Position numbers and translations under genes: made by a program | NCBI GenBank assembly: GCA_016185125.1 | Contig: JACPOC010000021.1 | Coordinates: 1-64,000 of the forward strand | Direction: 5' to 3' | DNA: 64,000 nt | Source: Bacteroidota bacterium | GTDB taxonomy: Bacteria > Bacteroidota > Bacteroidia > B-17B0 > Aurantibacillaceae | Notes under the pieces: model-generated | What the model was told of the DNA's origin: nothing | What the model saw: only the letters and a program-made list of their open reading frames with translations | Databases searched by the model: none | In this document: in pieces, positions 27,228-36,514 of the stretch | Position numbering within the stretch: the stretch's first letter is position 1 | How the letters are laid out: each line of letters starts with the position of its first letter

Positions 27228-28565
27228 ATGAAATACCTTATAAAAAACGCGAAGCTTGTTAATGAAGGAGAAACAGGAATTTTTGATGTATTAATTGAGA
27301 ATGAATTGATTTCAAAGATAGAACGCCAAATTGATCTGCCTTCGGATTGTATTGAAATAAATGCGGAGGGCTTATATCTTTTACCGGGAGCCATAGATGA
27401 TCAAGTCCATTTTCGGGAACCCGGTTTAACTCATAAGGGCGAAATTTATACAGAAGCAAAAGCCGCGGTAGCCGGAGGAATAACTTCGTATATGGAAATG
27501 CCCAATACAAATCCGCAAGCCACAAGCGTAACAGAATTAGAAAAAAAATATTCAAGAGCTTCTGAATGTTCCTTAGCCAATTATTCGTTTTACATGGGCG
27601 GCACAAATTTAAATGTTGAAGAAACATTAAAAGTGGATTATTCGAAAGTATGCGGGTTGAAATTATTTATGGGATCCTCTACAGGAGATATGCTTGTTGA
27701 TAACCAAAAAGTACTGGAAGACTTTTTTTCTAAATCAAATACACTTATTGCAACGCATTGCGAATATGATCTTTTGGTAAAAGAAAATCAAAAAAGAATT
27801 ATTGAAGAATACGGAGAAGATCTGCCCACATACTTTCACGCCATTATTCGTAATGAAGAAGCTTGTTATAAATCTTCATCCATGGCCGTTGAACTCGCTA
27901 AAAAACATAAAACTCGTTTACATGTTCTTCATATTTCAACTGCTAAAGAATTAAGCCTATTTACGAATAGAATTCCTTTAAAAGATAAATTAATAACTGC
28001 GGAAGCTTGTATTCATCATTTATGGTTTTGCGATAATGATTACAAAACAAAAGGCAATTTAATTAAGTGGAACCCCTCCGTAAAAACAAGTTACGACCGA
28101 GATAAATTATTTGAGGCAGTATTGAATGATACAATTGATGTCATTGCAACAGATCACGCCCCACACACCTTGGAAGAAAAAAACATGAAATACCTTCAGG
28201 CTCCAAGCGGTGGGCCTCTGGTGCAACACAGCGTGCTGGCCATGCTTGACTTTTATCACGAAGGAAAAATTACCCTTGAACACATCGTTAAAAAAATGTG
28301 TCATGATGTAGCAGACTTGTTTCGCATAAAAAATCGAGGATATATCCGCGAAGGTTATGCCGCCGATCTTGTTTTGGTTAATACGGATATCAAAACAAAA
28401 GTGACCAAAGAAAACATTTTGTATAAATGTAAATGGAGCCCATTTGAAGGGCACACTTTTAAAAGCCGAATTGAAAAAACTTTTGTAAATGGCCATTTAA
28501 TATATGACAATGGAAAATTTAATGAAACACATAAAGGGCAACGTTTAACTTTCAAAAGAAAATAA
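27228..28565 (+). CDS. pyrC: Dihydroorotase-type amidohydrolase
   Basis: This 445-residue amidohydrolase is most like class I dihydroorotases, which close carbamoyl-aspartate to dihydroorotate in pyrimidine synthesis. Visible landmarks are PGAIDDQVHFREPGLTHKGEIYTEAKAA, MEMPNTNPQ, a GLKLFMGSSTG segment, ATHCEY, HVLHIST and the catalytic ATDHAPHTLEEK. The first histidine of the metal-binding HxH pair is replaced: residues 59-61 read Gln-Val-His. GTG at 27222 is an alternative start two codons upstream of the ATG I use. It is closely packed between dacB and suhB. Confidence 0.85.
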   Translation: MKYLIKNAKLVNEGETGIFDVLIENELISKIERQIDLPSDCIEINAEGLYLLPGAIDDQVHFREPGLTHKGEIYTEAKAAVAGGITSYMEMPNTNPQATSVTELEKKYSRASECSLANYSFYMGGTNLNVEETLKVDYSKVCGLKLFMGSSTGDMLVDNQKVLEDFFSKSNTLIATHCEYDLLVKENQKRIIEEYGEDLPTYFHAIIRNEEACYKSSSMAVELAKKHKTRLHVLHISTAKELSLFTNRIPLKDKLITAEACIHHLWFCDNDYKTKGNLIKWNPSVKTSYDRDKLFEAVLNDTIDVIATDHAPHTLEEKNMKYLQAPSGGPLVQHSVLAMLDFYHEGKITLEHIVKKMCHDVADLFRIKNRGYIREGYAADLVLVNTDIKTKVTKENILYKCKWSPFEGHTFKSRIEKTFVNGHLIYDNGKFNETHKGQRLTFKRK

Positions 28566-28568
28566 AAT

Positions 28569-29366
28569 ATGGATTCAATAAAGTTACAATTGCTCTTAGC
28601 CAAAGTTATTGCAACAGCTAAAGACACAGGAAACTGGATACGAGCTGAACGTGAAGAGAATTTTTCGAAAGAGCGGGTTGAAATAAAAGGGTATAACGAT
28701 CTGGTGAGTTACGTAGATAAAGGTGCCGAGCAAAAAATAGTGAATGATCTTACAGATTATTTTCCTGTAGGTTTTATTGTTGAAGAAAATACACGAAGCG
28801 GAACACAAGATTATAATTGGATCGTGGATCCGCTTGATGGCACTACTAATTTCGTTCACGGCATTCCGTGTTATGCTATCAGTATTGCACTGGAATACAA
28901 AAGTGAAATTATCTTGGGAGTAGTGTACGAAATTAATCGGGATGAATGTTTTTATGCTATAAAAGATGGCGGGAGTTATTTAAACTCAAAGATCATTCGG
29001 GTTTCACAAACTCCCACCTTAAAAGACAGTTTAATTGCAACGGGATTTCCTATATCAAATTTTACAAGAATTGAAAGCTATTTAAAAACATTAGAATTTA
29101 TGATGAGAAACACCCATGGCGTGCGACGAATAGGTGCGGCTGCCGTTGACCTTTGTTATTTAGCCTGCGGAAGGGTAGATGGCTTTTTTGAATACAATTT
29201 AAAACCGTGGGATGCGGCCGCCGGGGCTTTAATTGTAAAAGAGGCGGGCGGTTTGGTATGCGATTTTAAAGGAGAAAATAACTGGTTATTTGGAAAAGAA
29301 TTAATTGCCAGCAACGAACTAATTCATCAAGAATTTAAACACAATACTATTTATAACTTTTCTTAA
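28569..29366 (+). CDS. suhB: Inositol monophosphatase family protein
   Basis: This 265-residue phosphatase is of the IMPase/SuhB fold. It has the metal-binding Glu in IVEENTRSG, the signature WIVDPLDGTTNFVHGIP, a GAAAVDLCYLACGRVDGFFE segment, and the C-terminal WDAAAGALIVKEAGG motif. It dephosphorylates inositol-1-phosphate or related sugar phosphates. SuhB of E. coli also acts in rRNA transcription, but which role applies here is unknown. It starts 3 bases after the dihydroorotase stop, so the two are translated together. Confidence 0.9.
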   Translation: MDSIKLQLLLAKVIATAKDTGNWIRAEREENFSKERVEIKGYNDLVSYVDKGAEQKIVNDLTDYFPVGFIVEENTRSGTQDYNWIVDPLDGTTNFVHGIPCYAISIALEYKSEIILGVVYEINRDECFYAIKDGGSYLNSKIIRVSQTPTLKDSLIATGFPISNFTRIESYLKTLEFMMRNTHGVRRIGAAAVDLCYLACGRVDGFFEYNLKPWDAAAGALIVKEAGGLVCDFKGENNWLFGKELIASNELIHQEFKHNTIYNFS

Positions 29367-29415
29367 CATTGATTTTTCACAATATTTAAAATTTTCATAA
29401 AAATAAGTTTTTTTG

Positions 29416-29423
29416 TAATTTTA
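29416..29423 (+). promoter_or_regulatory. Near-consensus -7 box for the lipid-modification genes
   Basis: TAATTTTA, one mismatch from TAnnTTTG, lies 39 bases before the desaturase ATG and is preceded by T-rich sequence (TTTTTTTG). It is the only promoter-like element before the tightly packed genes that follow. Confidence 0.3.
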
Positions 29424-29462
29424 CTTTCTGAAAATCGCCTAATTATTCATAGCTTCGTACTA

Positions 29463-30191
29463 ATGTATATCCTAATCTTTTTTCTTTCGCATTGGTTTTT
29501 GTCGCTGTTCTGTCAAACCTTTTTTTTACACAGATATGCCTCTCATAAAATGTTTACCATGAGTAAATTCTGGGAACGTTTTTTCTATTTGTTTACATTC
29601 ATTACTCAAGGATCATCCTTCCTAAATCCTCGGGGTTATGCCATTTTGCACCGCATGCATCACGCATACAGCGATACGGAAAAGGACCCTCATTCCCCTC
29701 ATTTTTTTAAAGACGTGTGGCACATGACCATGCATACCAAAGATATTTATCTTAATTATGCACAGCATAAAATAGAACCTGAAGAAAGCTTTAGAGGTAA
29801 TTATCCGGAATGGAAATTAATGGATAAAATCAGTGATATGTGGCTGATAAGAATTTTATTTGGTGTTATGTACGTGCTTTTTTATGTGAAATTTGCCACT
29901 CACCCCGCTATGTATTTATTATTACCAATTCTTTTTTTTATGGGCCCGGTGCATGGCGCTATTGTTAATTGGTGCGGACATAAATATGGCTATTCAAATT
30001 TTGATAACGATGATCACAGCAAAAATTCTATCCCATTAGATTTTTTAATGATGGGAGAGTTATTTCAGAACAATCATCACAAAAGTCCTAATAGTCCTAA
30101 TTTCGCTAAAAAATGGTTTGAATTTGACCCAACTTATCCGGTAATGAGGTTTCTGAACTTTGCTAAAATAATTCAGTTACGTAAGTTATAA
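29463..30191 (+). CDS. Fatty acid desaturase (di-iron, acyl-CoA desaturase-like)
   Basis: The 242-residue membrane enzyme has the three histidine boxes of membrane di-iron desaturases: HRYASH (about 23-28), HRMHH (about 63-67) and NNHHKSP (about 201). Hydrophobic segments lie at both ends and around residues 130-160. Such enzymes introduce a double bond into acyl chains using O2 and an electron donor. The length is on the short side, close to bacterial delta-9-like desaturases. It opens a run of membrane-lipid genes and lies 2 bases from the next one, which suggests co-translation. Confidence 0.85.
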   Translation: MYILIFFLSHWFLSLFCQTFFLHRYASHKMFTMSKFWERFFYLFTFITQGSSFLNPRGYAILHRMHHAYSDTEKDPHSPHFFKDVWHMTMHTKDIYLNYAQHKIEPEESFRGNYPEWKLMDKISDMWLIRILFGVMYVLFYVKFATHPAMYLLLPILFFMGPVHGAIVNWCGHKYGYSNFDNDDHSKNSIPLDFLMMGELFQNNHHKSPNSPNFAKKWFEFDPTYPVMRFLNFAKIIQLRKL

Positions 30192-30193
30192 GG

Positions 30194-30970
30194 ATGAGCC
30201 CATACATTTACATTCCCCTTGTAAGTTTTGCGGCAGTTTCTTTTATCATGATCCTGGTTTATTTATGGGCTTTAAAAATAAAAAATAACGGTATCGTTGA
30301 TATTTTCTGGGCCTTTAATTTTTTGGTCATAGCAATTATTACCTGGCTATCGGCAGACGGCTTTTCTCAGAGAAAAAATATTGTTTTTGCGCTTGCTTCT
30401 TTATGGTCGCTTCGCTTGGGCATTTACTTGCTGATAAGAGTGGGCGGGCATTTAAAAGAAGAAGAAGGCCGATATAAAGCATTGCGTGCGGAGTGGAGTA
30501 ACGCTAAGTTTTTTGGATTCTATCAAATGCAGGCACTTTCTAATGTTTTTTTGGCAATTCCTTTTTTTATTACTTCATTAAATATTAATCCTGAATTAAA
30601 ATTATTAGAATATGTAGGTGCTATCATGTGGTTCATTTCCATTATTGGAGAAGGAATTTCTGATTGGCAGTTACAGCATTTTAAAAAAGACCCCCTAAAC
30701 AAAGGTCAAGTTTGTCAATACGGATTATGGAATTATTCGCGCCACCCAAATTATTTCTTTCAATTAATGATCTGGATCAGTGTAACTGTATTTTCAGTAT
30801 CCAGTCCTTTTGGATGGCTAAGTGTATTATGTCCCTTAAGTATTGGATTTCTTATTTTTAAAGTTACCGGTATTCCTATGACGGAGGAGCAATCACTCAG
30901 AAGTAAGGGCGATGCCTACCGCGATTATCAAAAAACAACAAGTGCTTTTATTCCCTGGTTTAAAAAATAA
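30194..30970 (+). CDS. DUF1295 (steroid 5-alpha-reductase-like) membrane protein
   Basis: The 258-residue protein has about six membrane helices. The DUF1295 signature is near the C-terminus: GLWNYSRHPNYFFQLMIW, then GIPMTEEQSLRSKGDAYRDYQKTTSAFIPW. The fold is shared with steroid 5-alpha reductases and isoprenylcysteine methyltransferases, which use NADPH or SAM on lipid substrates at the membrane. Its position between a desaturase and two cyclopropane-synthase-like enzymes suggests an acyl-chain reductase role, but the reaction is not established. Confidence 0.85.
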   Translation: MSPYIYIPLVSFAAVSFIMILVYLWALKIKNNGIVDIFWAFNFLVIAIITWLSADGFSQRKNIVFALASLWSLRLGIYLLIRVGGHLKEEEGRYKALRAEWSNAKFFGFYQMQALSNVFLAIPFFITSLNINPELKLLEYVGAIMWFISIIGEGISDWQLQHFKKDPLNKGQVCQYGLWNYSRHPNYFFQLMIWISVTVFSVSSPFGWLSVLCPLSIGFLIFKVTGIPMTEEQSLRSKGDAYRDYQKTTSAFIPWFKK

Positions 30971-31006
30971 ATATCATGTTGAAAATTATCTCTTACATCG
31001 ATTAAA

Positions 31007-32026
31007 ATGTTTTATAATAACCTTCTTGAACAAGATAAAATTCCTGATTTTCTTATTCGTTTTGGAATACGACGTTTACTAAAACAAAGGTTAAAGGAAG
31101 AGCGAAAGGTTGCGGGTAAAAAACATTCGGAAGTTCTTATCGAAGAATTAAAAAATTCGCCCATTGCCATTCAAACCAAAGCGGCTAATGAACAGCATTA
31201 CGAAGTGCCAACAGAGTTTTACCAATATTGTTTAGGCAAGCACTTAAAATACAGCAGCGGTTATTGGAATGAAAATGTTACCGACATTAACATTTCCGAA
31301 CAGGATATGCTTGAACTTACTTGTCAGCGAGCCGAGTTAAAGGACGGCCAAAATGTGTTGGAACTTGGTTGCGGATGGGGAAGTTTATCTTTATTTATGT
31401 CGGCAAAATTCCCTAACAGTAAATTTACTGTTGTATCAAATTCGCGTACGCAAAAAATTTATATTGATGAGCAGGCACAAATTCGCGGAATAAAAAACTT
31501 AACCGTAATTACACAGGATATTAATGATTTTTCCATTGAACAAAAATTTGATCGGGTAGTTAGCGTAGAGATGTTTGAACATTTAAGAAATTATAAATTG
31601 TTGTTTCAAAAGATTGCTTTTCTTTTGAAAGAAGATGGAAAGATGTTTGTTCATATTTTTACACATAAAGAATTCACTTATAAATTTGAAGTTAAAGATG
31701 ATAGCGATTGGATGAGTAAATACTTTTTTACCGGAGGGATAATGCCATCCAATGACCTTTTTTATAATTTTCAGGAAGATCTTACTGTTAAAAATAAATG
31801 GATCGTAAATGGCCAGCATTACGGTAAAACCTCTGAAGCATGGTTGAAAAACATGGGCAAAAATAAAGATAAAATCTTGCCCCTGTTTGAAAAAGCTTAC
31901 GGAAAAGAAACATCATTAAAATGGTGGGTTTACTGGCGCATTTTTTTTATGGCTTGTGCTGAATTATGGACTTATAACAATGGCGAGGAATGGATGGTTT
32001 GCCATTATTTATTTTCAAAAAAGTAA
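31007..32026 (+). CDS. Cyclopropane-fatty-acid-synthase-family SAM methyltransferase (short type)
   Basis: The 339-residue enzyme belongs to the cyclopropane synthase/coclaurine N-methyltransferase group. It has the NEQHYEVPTEFYQYCLG lead-in, SAM motif I VLELGCGWGSLSLF (about 114-127), and the VSVEMFEHLRNYK motif. It lacks the N-terminal lipid-binding domain present in the second homologue at 35271. Family members transfer the SAM methyl to an acyl double bond (cyclopropane, methylene or methyl-branched product) or to other acceptors. The two homologues are clearly different subfamilies, so they likely perform successive or distinct methylations. Confidence 0.88.
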   Translation: MFYNNLLEQDKIPDFLIRFGIRRLLKQRLKEERKVAGKKHSEVLIEELKNSPIAIQTKAANEQHYEVPTEFYQYCLGKHLKYSSGYWNENVTDINISEQDMLELTCQRAELKDGQNVLELGCGWGSLSLFMSAKFPNSKFTVVSNSRTQKIYIDEQAQIRGIKNLTVITQDINDFSIEQKFDRVVSVEMFEHLRNYKLLFQKIAFLLKEDGKMFVHIFTHKEFTYKFEVKDDSDWMSKYFFTGGIMPSNDLFYNFQEDLTVKNKWIVNGQHYGKTSEAWLKNMGKNKDKILPLFEKAYGKETSLKWWVYWRIFFMACAELWTYNNGEEWMVCHYLFSKK

Positions 32027-32029
32027 TTT

Positions 32030-33157
32030 ATGTGGAAATTGATCATCGCCTTTATACTTTTTCTTTTTTCATTATTAACTGTTGTAAAAGCTCCCACTAA
32101 TTTATTATGGAAGGCAGCGGTTGCCATTACTGAATTTCCATATATTTTTATTTTCGCATCACTTCTTTTTTTAATTCTTTCATTTAAAAGTTCTAACTAT
32201 AAAGTAATCCTTTTAATCATTAATGGCATTACTCTCACGTTATACTGTCTGCCTGTTATTCGCGCGTATCAGCGAAGCATAAACTTACAAGAAGAACTCG
32301 CTCTCATTTTTCCTTCGTCCGAAAAAAATCATTTAGAGCAGCCGTACTCCTTTTTAAAAATGTTTTCGGGTATCCATTTTAAAAAAACTTTGCCCACAAT
32401 TATTAAATACAAAGCTCTTTCGGAAAAAGATCTGAACCTGGATTTTTACTCCGCAGGAAACATCAAGGCTCCTTGTGTTATTGTCATTCACGGCGGATCA
32501 TGGTCTCAGGGAGATAATAAACAATTACCCGATCTTAACCATTATCTTGCATCCAAAGGCTACCATGTTGCTGCAATTAATTATCGCTTATCGCCCAAAT
32601 ACAAATCTCCTGCCCAAGTAGAAGATACCCGCGATGCTTTGAACTATCTTATAAAATATGCTTATGAATTAAATATAGATACCGCTAATTTTGTATTGCT
32701 TGGAAGATCGGCCGGCGGACAAATTGCATTGGTATCCGCTTACACATTTAATGATCCGCACATAAAAGGCGTTGTTTCATTTTACGCACCGGCAGACATG
32801 GTGTGGGGCGGAAGAGTTAAAGTGGGTAAACTGGTTTTAAATACCGAAAAAGTTTTTAATGAATTTTTAGGTGGCACCATTGATCAGGTTCCTGAAAAAT
32901 TTAAAGAGTCCTCGGCCCTGGAATATGTAAATAAAAACTCTACCCCTACTCTTATCATTCACGGAGAAAATGACGCAATGGTTTCTTTTGAGCATGGCAT
33001 TCATCTAGATAAAAAATTGAGTGATAATGCTGTGAAGCATTACTTTTTAAATCTTCCATGGGCTACGCATGGCTGTGATTACAACATCAACGAGCCAAGC
33101 GGACAATTGAGCACTTACACAATAGAACGTTTTATAAACTCAGTGACTTCAGAATAA
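32030..33157 (+). CDS. Membrane-anchored alpha/beta hydrolase (esterase/lipase-like)
   Basis: The 375-residue protein begins with about three transmembrane helices (residues 1-90) and continues as an alpha/beta hydrolase. It has the oxyanion motif VIHGGSWSQG (about 150-160), nucleophile elbow LGRSAGGQ (Ser about 226), acid residue in HGENDAMV (about 313) and histidine in WATHGCD (about 345). This fits a hormone-sensitive-lipase/carboxylesterase type enzyme tethered to the inner membrane. It is followed by a 1-base overlap with the FAD enzyme, so it belongs to the lipid cluster and may release or transfer acyl chains. Confidence 0.85.
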   Translation: MWKLIIAFILFLFSLLTVVKAPTNLLWKAAVAITEFPYIFIFASLLFLILSFKSSNYKVILLIINGITLTLYCLPVIRAYQRSINLQEELALIFPSSEKNHLEQPYSFLKMFSGIHFKKTLPTIIKYKALSEKDLNLDFYSAGNIKAPCVIVIHGGSWSQGDNKQLPDLNHYLASKGYHVAAINYRLSPKYKSPAQVEDTRDALNYLIKYAYELNIDTANFVLLGRSAGGQIALVSAYTFNDPHIKGVVSFYAPADMVWGGRVKVGKLVLNTEKVFNEFLGGTIDQVPEKFKESSALEYVNKNSTPTLIIHGENDAMVSFEHGIHLDKKLSDNAVKHYFLNLPWATHGCDYNINEPSGQLSTYTIERFINSVTSE

Positions 33158-34401
33158 TGGAAAAATTAGCCATCATTGGAACAGGTATTGCAGGTATGGG
33201 CTGCGGACATTTACTGCATAAAAAATATGACATTAGGCTTTTTGAAAAGAACAATTATATCGGAGGGCACACCAACACGGTTTCAGTAAATGAGAATGGG
33301 AAAAATGTTTTTATGGATACCGGATTTATGGTTTTTAATTTTGAAACCTATCCTAACCTTTGTAAGTTATTTAAGGAAATAAAAGCACCGATCATAAAAA
33401 CGGATATGTCTTTTAGTGTGCAGCACAAACCCAGCGGTTTAGAATATTGCGGCTCAGGAATTAAAGGATTATTTGCTCAAAGGAAAAATCTCTTTAACAT
33501 AAAATATATAAAAATGTTAATGCAGATATCCCGTTTTAATAAAGAGAGCATTAAAATAATGGAGGATCCAAAATATGCGAATCACACCATTGGTGAATAC
33601 ATTAAAGAAAATAATTTTGGCGAAGAGATGCTGATGAAGTTTCTGGTACCCATGAGTTCTGCCGTATGGAGCACCCCTATGGATGTGATGCTTGATTTTC
33701 CGGCGCAAACATTAATTCGTTTTTTTTATAACCATGGTTTTTTAGGTTTAAATACCCAACACCAATGGTATACTTTAGAAAACGGATCACAATCATACAG
33801 AGAAATATTAATAAAACCGTTTAAGGATAAAATTCAAATTAATAAAAAAGTTAAGTCAGTAAAACGCCACGGTAAAAAAGCGGTAATAAATTTTGAAGGC
33901 GGTACTTTTGAAGAATTTGACATAATTATTTTTGCCAGTCATGCAGATGAAACGCTAAAGATGATTGAAGAGCCTACGGAGATAGAAAAGACTTTACTTT
34001 CATGCTTTAAATATCAGGCAAATAAAGCTACAGTGCATACCGATGAATCAATCATGCCAAAAACAAAGTCGGTTTGGAGCAGCTGGAATTATAGCATAGA
34101 AGAAAGCAAGGGAAAGCTTCTTCCTACAACTATTTATTGGATGAACAGATTACAAGGAGTTTCAAAAAATAAAAATTATTTTGTTTCAATAAATGCCGTT
34201 GAGGGTAGCGTTGGCAAGGACAAAATTATTCGTGAAATAGATTATCATCACCCGCTGTTTGATCTTGCAGCTATAAAAGCCCAAGAAAATTTGCATGAAT
34301 TAAATCAAAACGGACCACTCCATTATTGCGGCAGTTATTTTAAATATGGGTTTCACGAAGATGCCTATAAAAGTGCGGTAGACCTCTGCAAGAAATTATA
34401 A
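33157..34401 (+). CDS. FAD-dependent NAD/FAD-binding oxidoreductase (amine-oxidase-like)
   Basis: The 414-residue flavoprotein opens with the dinucleotide-binding fold IAIIGTGIAGMGCGHLL and FEKNNYIGGHTNTV. It continues with MDTGFMVFNFETYPNL and ends LHYCGSYFKYGFHEDAYKSAVDLC, features of the COG2907 predicted NAD/FAD-binding family. In alphaproteobacteria a homologue sits with DUF1365 and cyclopropane-synthase-like genes in furan-fatty-acid synthesis loci (recalled from the literature, not checked). It overlaps the preceding gene by one base and abuts the DUF1365 gene. Confidence 0.88.
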   Translation: MEKLAIIGTGIAGMGCGHLLHKKYDIRLFEKNNYIGGHTNTVSVNENGKNVFMDTGFMVFNFETYPNLCKLFKEIKAPIIKTDMSFSVQHKPSGLEYCGSGIKGLFAQRKNLFNIKYIKMLMQISRFNKESIKIMEDPKYANHTIGEYIKENNFGEEMLMKFLVPMSSAVWSTPMDVMLDFPAQTLIRFFYNHGFLGLNTQHQWYTLENGSQSYREILIKPFKDKIQINKKVKSVKRHGKKAVINFEGGTFEEFDIIIFASHADETLKMIEEPTEIEKTLLSCFKYQANKATVHTDESIMPKTKSVWSSWNYSIEESKGKLLPTTIYWMNRLQGVSKNKNYFVSINAVEGSVGKDKIIREIDYHHPLFDLAAIKAQENLHELNQNGPLHYCGSYFKYGFHEDAYKSAVDLCKKL

Positions 34402-35193
34402 ATGAACAGTTGTTTATATAAAGCTACCATCATGCATCACCGGCTGGAACCTAAACAGCACCGGTTCCATTATAATATATTTATGTTTTATATAGATCTG
34501 GACGAACTGGAACTTCTAAGCAAAAAATTTTGGATGTTAAGCCATAATAAATTTAATTTTTTTTCTTTCCGGGATTCTGAACATTTACAACTGCCAATTG
34601 AAAATCCGGATAAGTCAAAGTCAACCAAAGAACATATTATTGCCTATTTAAAACTGAACAATTTTAATTATACAGATCAAAAAATAATGCTTTTAACCAA
34701 TCTAAATATTCTTGGCTATAATTTTAATCCGGTTTCATTTTACTATGTCTTTAATAAAGATAATTCGGCTGAATGCGCCATTGCCGAAGTAAGCAATACA
34801 TTTAGGGAAATGAAACCGTATTTTTTAGGAAAGGAAGTGTTTAATGACAATACATTTCATTTAAACACTACCAAATATTTTTACGTATCGCCATTTATAG
34901 AACATGATACTAATTTTGACTTTAATATGGCCGTGCCGGGCGATAAGCTAAACATTAAAATAGATGATTTTAAAAACGAAAAACGCTTTTTTATAAGCAC
35001 ACTTACAGGCATTAAAAAACCTTTAACTCACTTTAACCTTGCTTGGTACAGTTTCCGTTTTCCATTTTTAACCCTTCGTATCATTACGCTTATTCACTGG
35101 AACGCCTTATTGTTATGGCTAAAAAAAATACCGTTTCATAAAAAATCTGAGAAACCGGAATTACAAAAAGATGTTTATAATAAAATTAAATAA
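34402..35193 (+). CDS. DUF1365 family protein
   Basis: The 263-residue protein shows the DUF1365 hallmarks: CLYKATIMHHRLEPKQHRFHYNIFMFYIDLDEL at the start, MLLTNLNILGYNFNPVSFYYVF, EVSNTFREMKPY and a KYFYVSPFIE segment. No catalytic mechanism is established for the family. It is repeatedly found beside the FAD oxidoreductase and cyclopropane-synthase-like methyltransferase, and here its ATG directly follows the stop of the FAD gene, which argues for joint function in the same lipid modification. Confidence 0.9.
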   Translation: MNSCLYKATIMHHRLEPKQHRFHYNIFMFYIDLDELELLSKKFWMLSHNKFNFFSFRDSEHLQLPIENPDKSKSTKEHIIAYLKLNNFNYTDQKIMLLTNLNILGYNFNPVSFYYVFNKDNSAECAIAEVSNTFREMKPYFLGKEVFNDNTFHLNTTKYFYVSPFIEHDTNFDFNMAVPGDKLNIKIDDFKNEKRFFISTLTGIKKPLTHFNLAWYSFRFPFLTLRIITLIHWNALLLWLKKIPFHKKSEKPELQKDVYNKIK

Positions 35194-35270
35194 ACTGTAA
35201 GAATTTCGGTGATAAATCGTCTATTTAACATAAACCGCTATTTACCTAAATTCGTATATTAGTAACGTTA

Positions 35271-36509
35271 ATGTCTAATGCCCTATCTATAGCCACCAAA
35301 GCAGGATTTTATGAAAAAGTAATCCTTAAGCTTCTGTCTCGCATGCAATTGGGTACCCTAAGGCTTTCCTTGCCTAAGGGTCAGACCTTAATCTTTGGAA
35401 GTGGCAGTAAAAACGTTTGTGCTTCCATAGAAATTAAAGACAATAATTTTTTTAAACGCTGCGTTCTTTATGGAGATATTGGTTTTGGAGAATCTTATGT
35501 TGAAGGTGAATGGGTAACAGAGGACATAACTAAAGTAATTAAATGGTTTCTTTTGAATATTGAAAATGCCCCTGCTGTTTCGGGTAATAAAGTAAAAGAT
35601 TTATCAATCAACATCTTTAAATTCTATAATAAAATTTTTCATTCTAAACGAATGAACAGTATTAGTGGATCGCGCAAAAATATTACAGAACATTATGATT
35701 TGCATAATGATTTTTTTGCCCTTTTTCTGGATCCTACCATGACTTACTCCGCAGCCTATTTTAGCAAAGAAGGCATGACGTTAGAAGAAGCGCAAATGGC
35801 AAAATACGATCGCTTATGCAAACAATTACAACTAAAGCCAAACGATCATGTTCTGGAAATAGGCACCGGCTGGGGAGGAAACGCAATATACATTGCAAAA
35901 AATTATGGTTGTAAAGTTACAACATCCACTATTTCTGAAGAACAATATAAATTAGCAAAAGAAAAAGTTAAACAAGAGAATTTAGCCGATAAAATAACAG
36001 TTTTAAAAAATGATTACCGTTTACTGGAAGGTAAATTTGATAAAATTGTATCCATAGAAATGTTGGAAGCCGTTGGAGCAGAATTTTACGACACTTATTT
36101 TAAAAAATGCCACGATCTTCTTAAAAAAGACGGAATTTTTGCACTCCAGGTAATTATCTGTCCAGATTCGCGATTTGAAATTTTTAAAAATAGTGTAGAC
36201 TGGATTCAAAAACATATTTTCCCCGGCTCCTTGCTTCCCTCGGTGGCGGCCATTAATAATTCTATAAATAAAACCACTGATTTTTCTCTTGTGGATTTAA
36301 AAGATATGGGTTTAGATTATGCCCACACTTTACACTTATGGCACAAAGCGTTTAATGCAAAATTATCTGAAGTTAAAAAAGCGGGATTTGACGATCGCTT
36401 TATCCTTAAATGGAATTATTATTTATGCTATTGCGAAGCAGCGTTCGCTATGAGAAATATAAGCGTCATGCAATTGGTGTATACAAGTCCCAATAATACT
36501 TCCAGATAA
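35271..36509 (+). CDS. cfa: Cyclopropane-fatty-acyl-phospholipid synthase, full-length type
   Basis: The 412-residue protein has the N-terminal lipid-binding region (about 1-120, with YGDIGFGESYVEGEW) followed by the SAM domain. It has the ITEHYDLHNDFFALFLDPTMTYSAAYF motif, motif I VLEIGTGWGGNAIYIA (about 193), VSIEMLEAVG and the C-terminal YCEAAFAMRNISVMQLVY. That is the classical Cfa layout: it modifies unsaturated chains of existing phospholipids with a SAM-derived methylene or methyl. A 77-base gap separates it from the DUF1365 gene. It ends 5 bases from the convergent transporter gene. Confidence 0.9.
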   Translation: MSNALSIATKAGFYEKVILKLLSRMQLGTLRLSLPKGQTLIFGSGSKNVCASIEIKDNNFFKRCVLYGDIGFGESYVEGEWVTEDITKVIKWFLLNIENAPAVSGNKVKDLSINIFKFYNKIFHSKRMNSISGSRKNITEHYDLHNDFFALFLDPTMTYSAAYFSKEGMTLEEAQMAKYDRLCKQLQLKPNDHVLEIGTGWGGNAIYIAKNYGCKVTTSTISEEQYKLAKEKVKQENLADKITVLKNDYRLLEGKFDKIVSIEMLEAVGAEFYDTYFKKCHDLLKKDGIFALQVIICPDSRFEIFKNSVDWIQKHIFPGSLLPSVAAINNSINKTTDFSLVDLKDMGLDYAHTLHLWHKAFNAKLSEVKKAGFDDRFILKWNYYLCYCEAAFAMRNISVMQLVYTSPNNTSR

Positions 36510-36514
36510 TTTAC

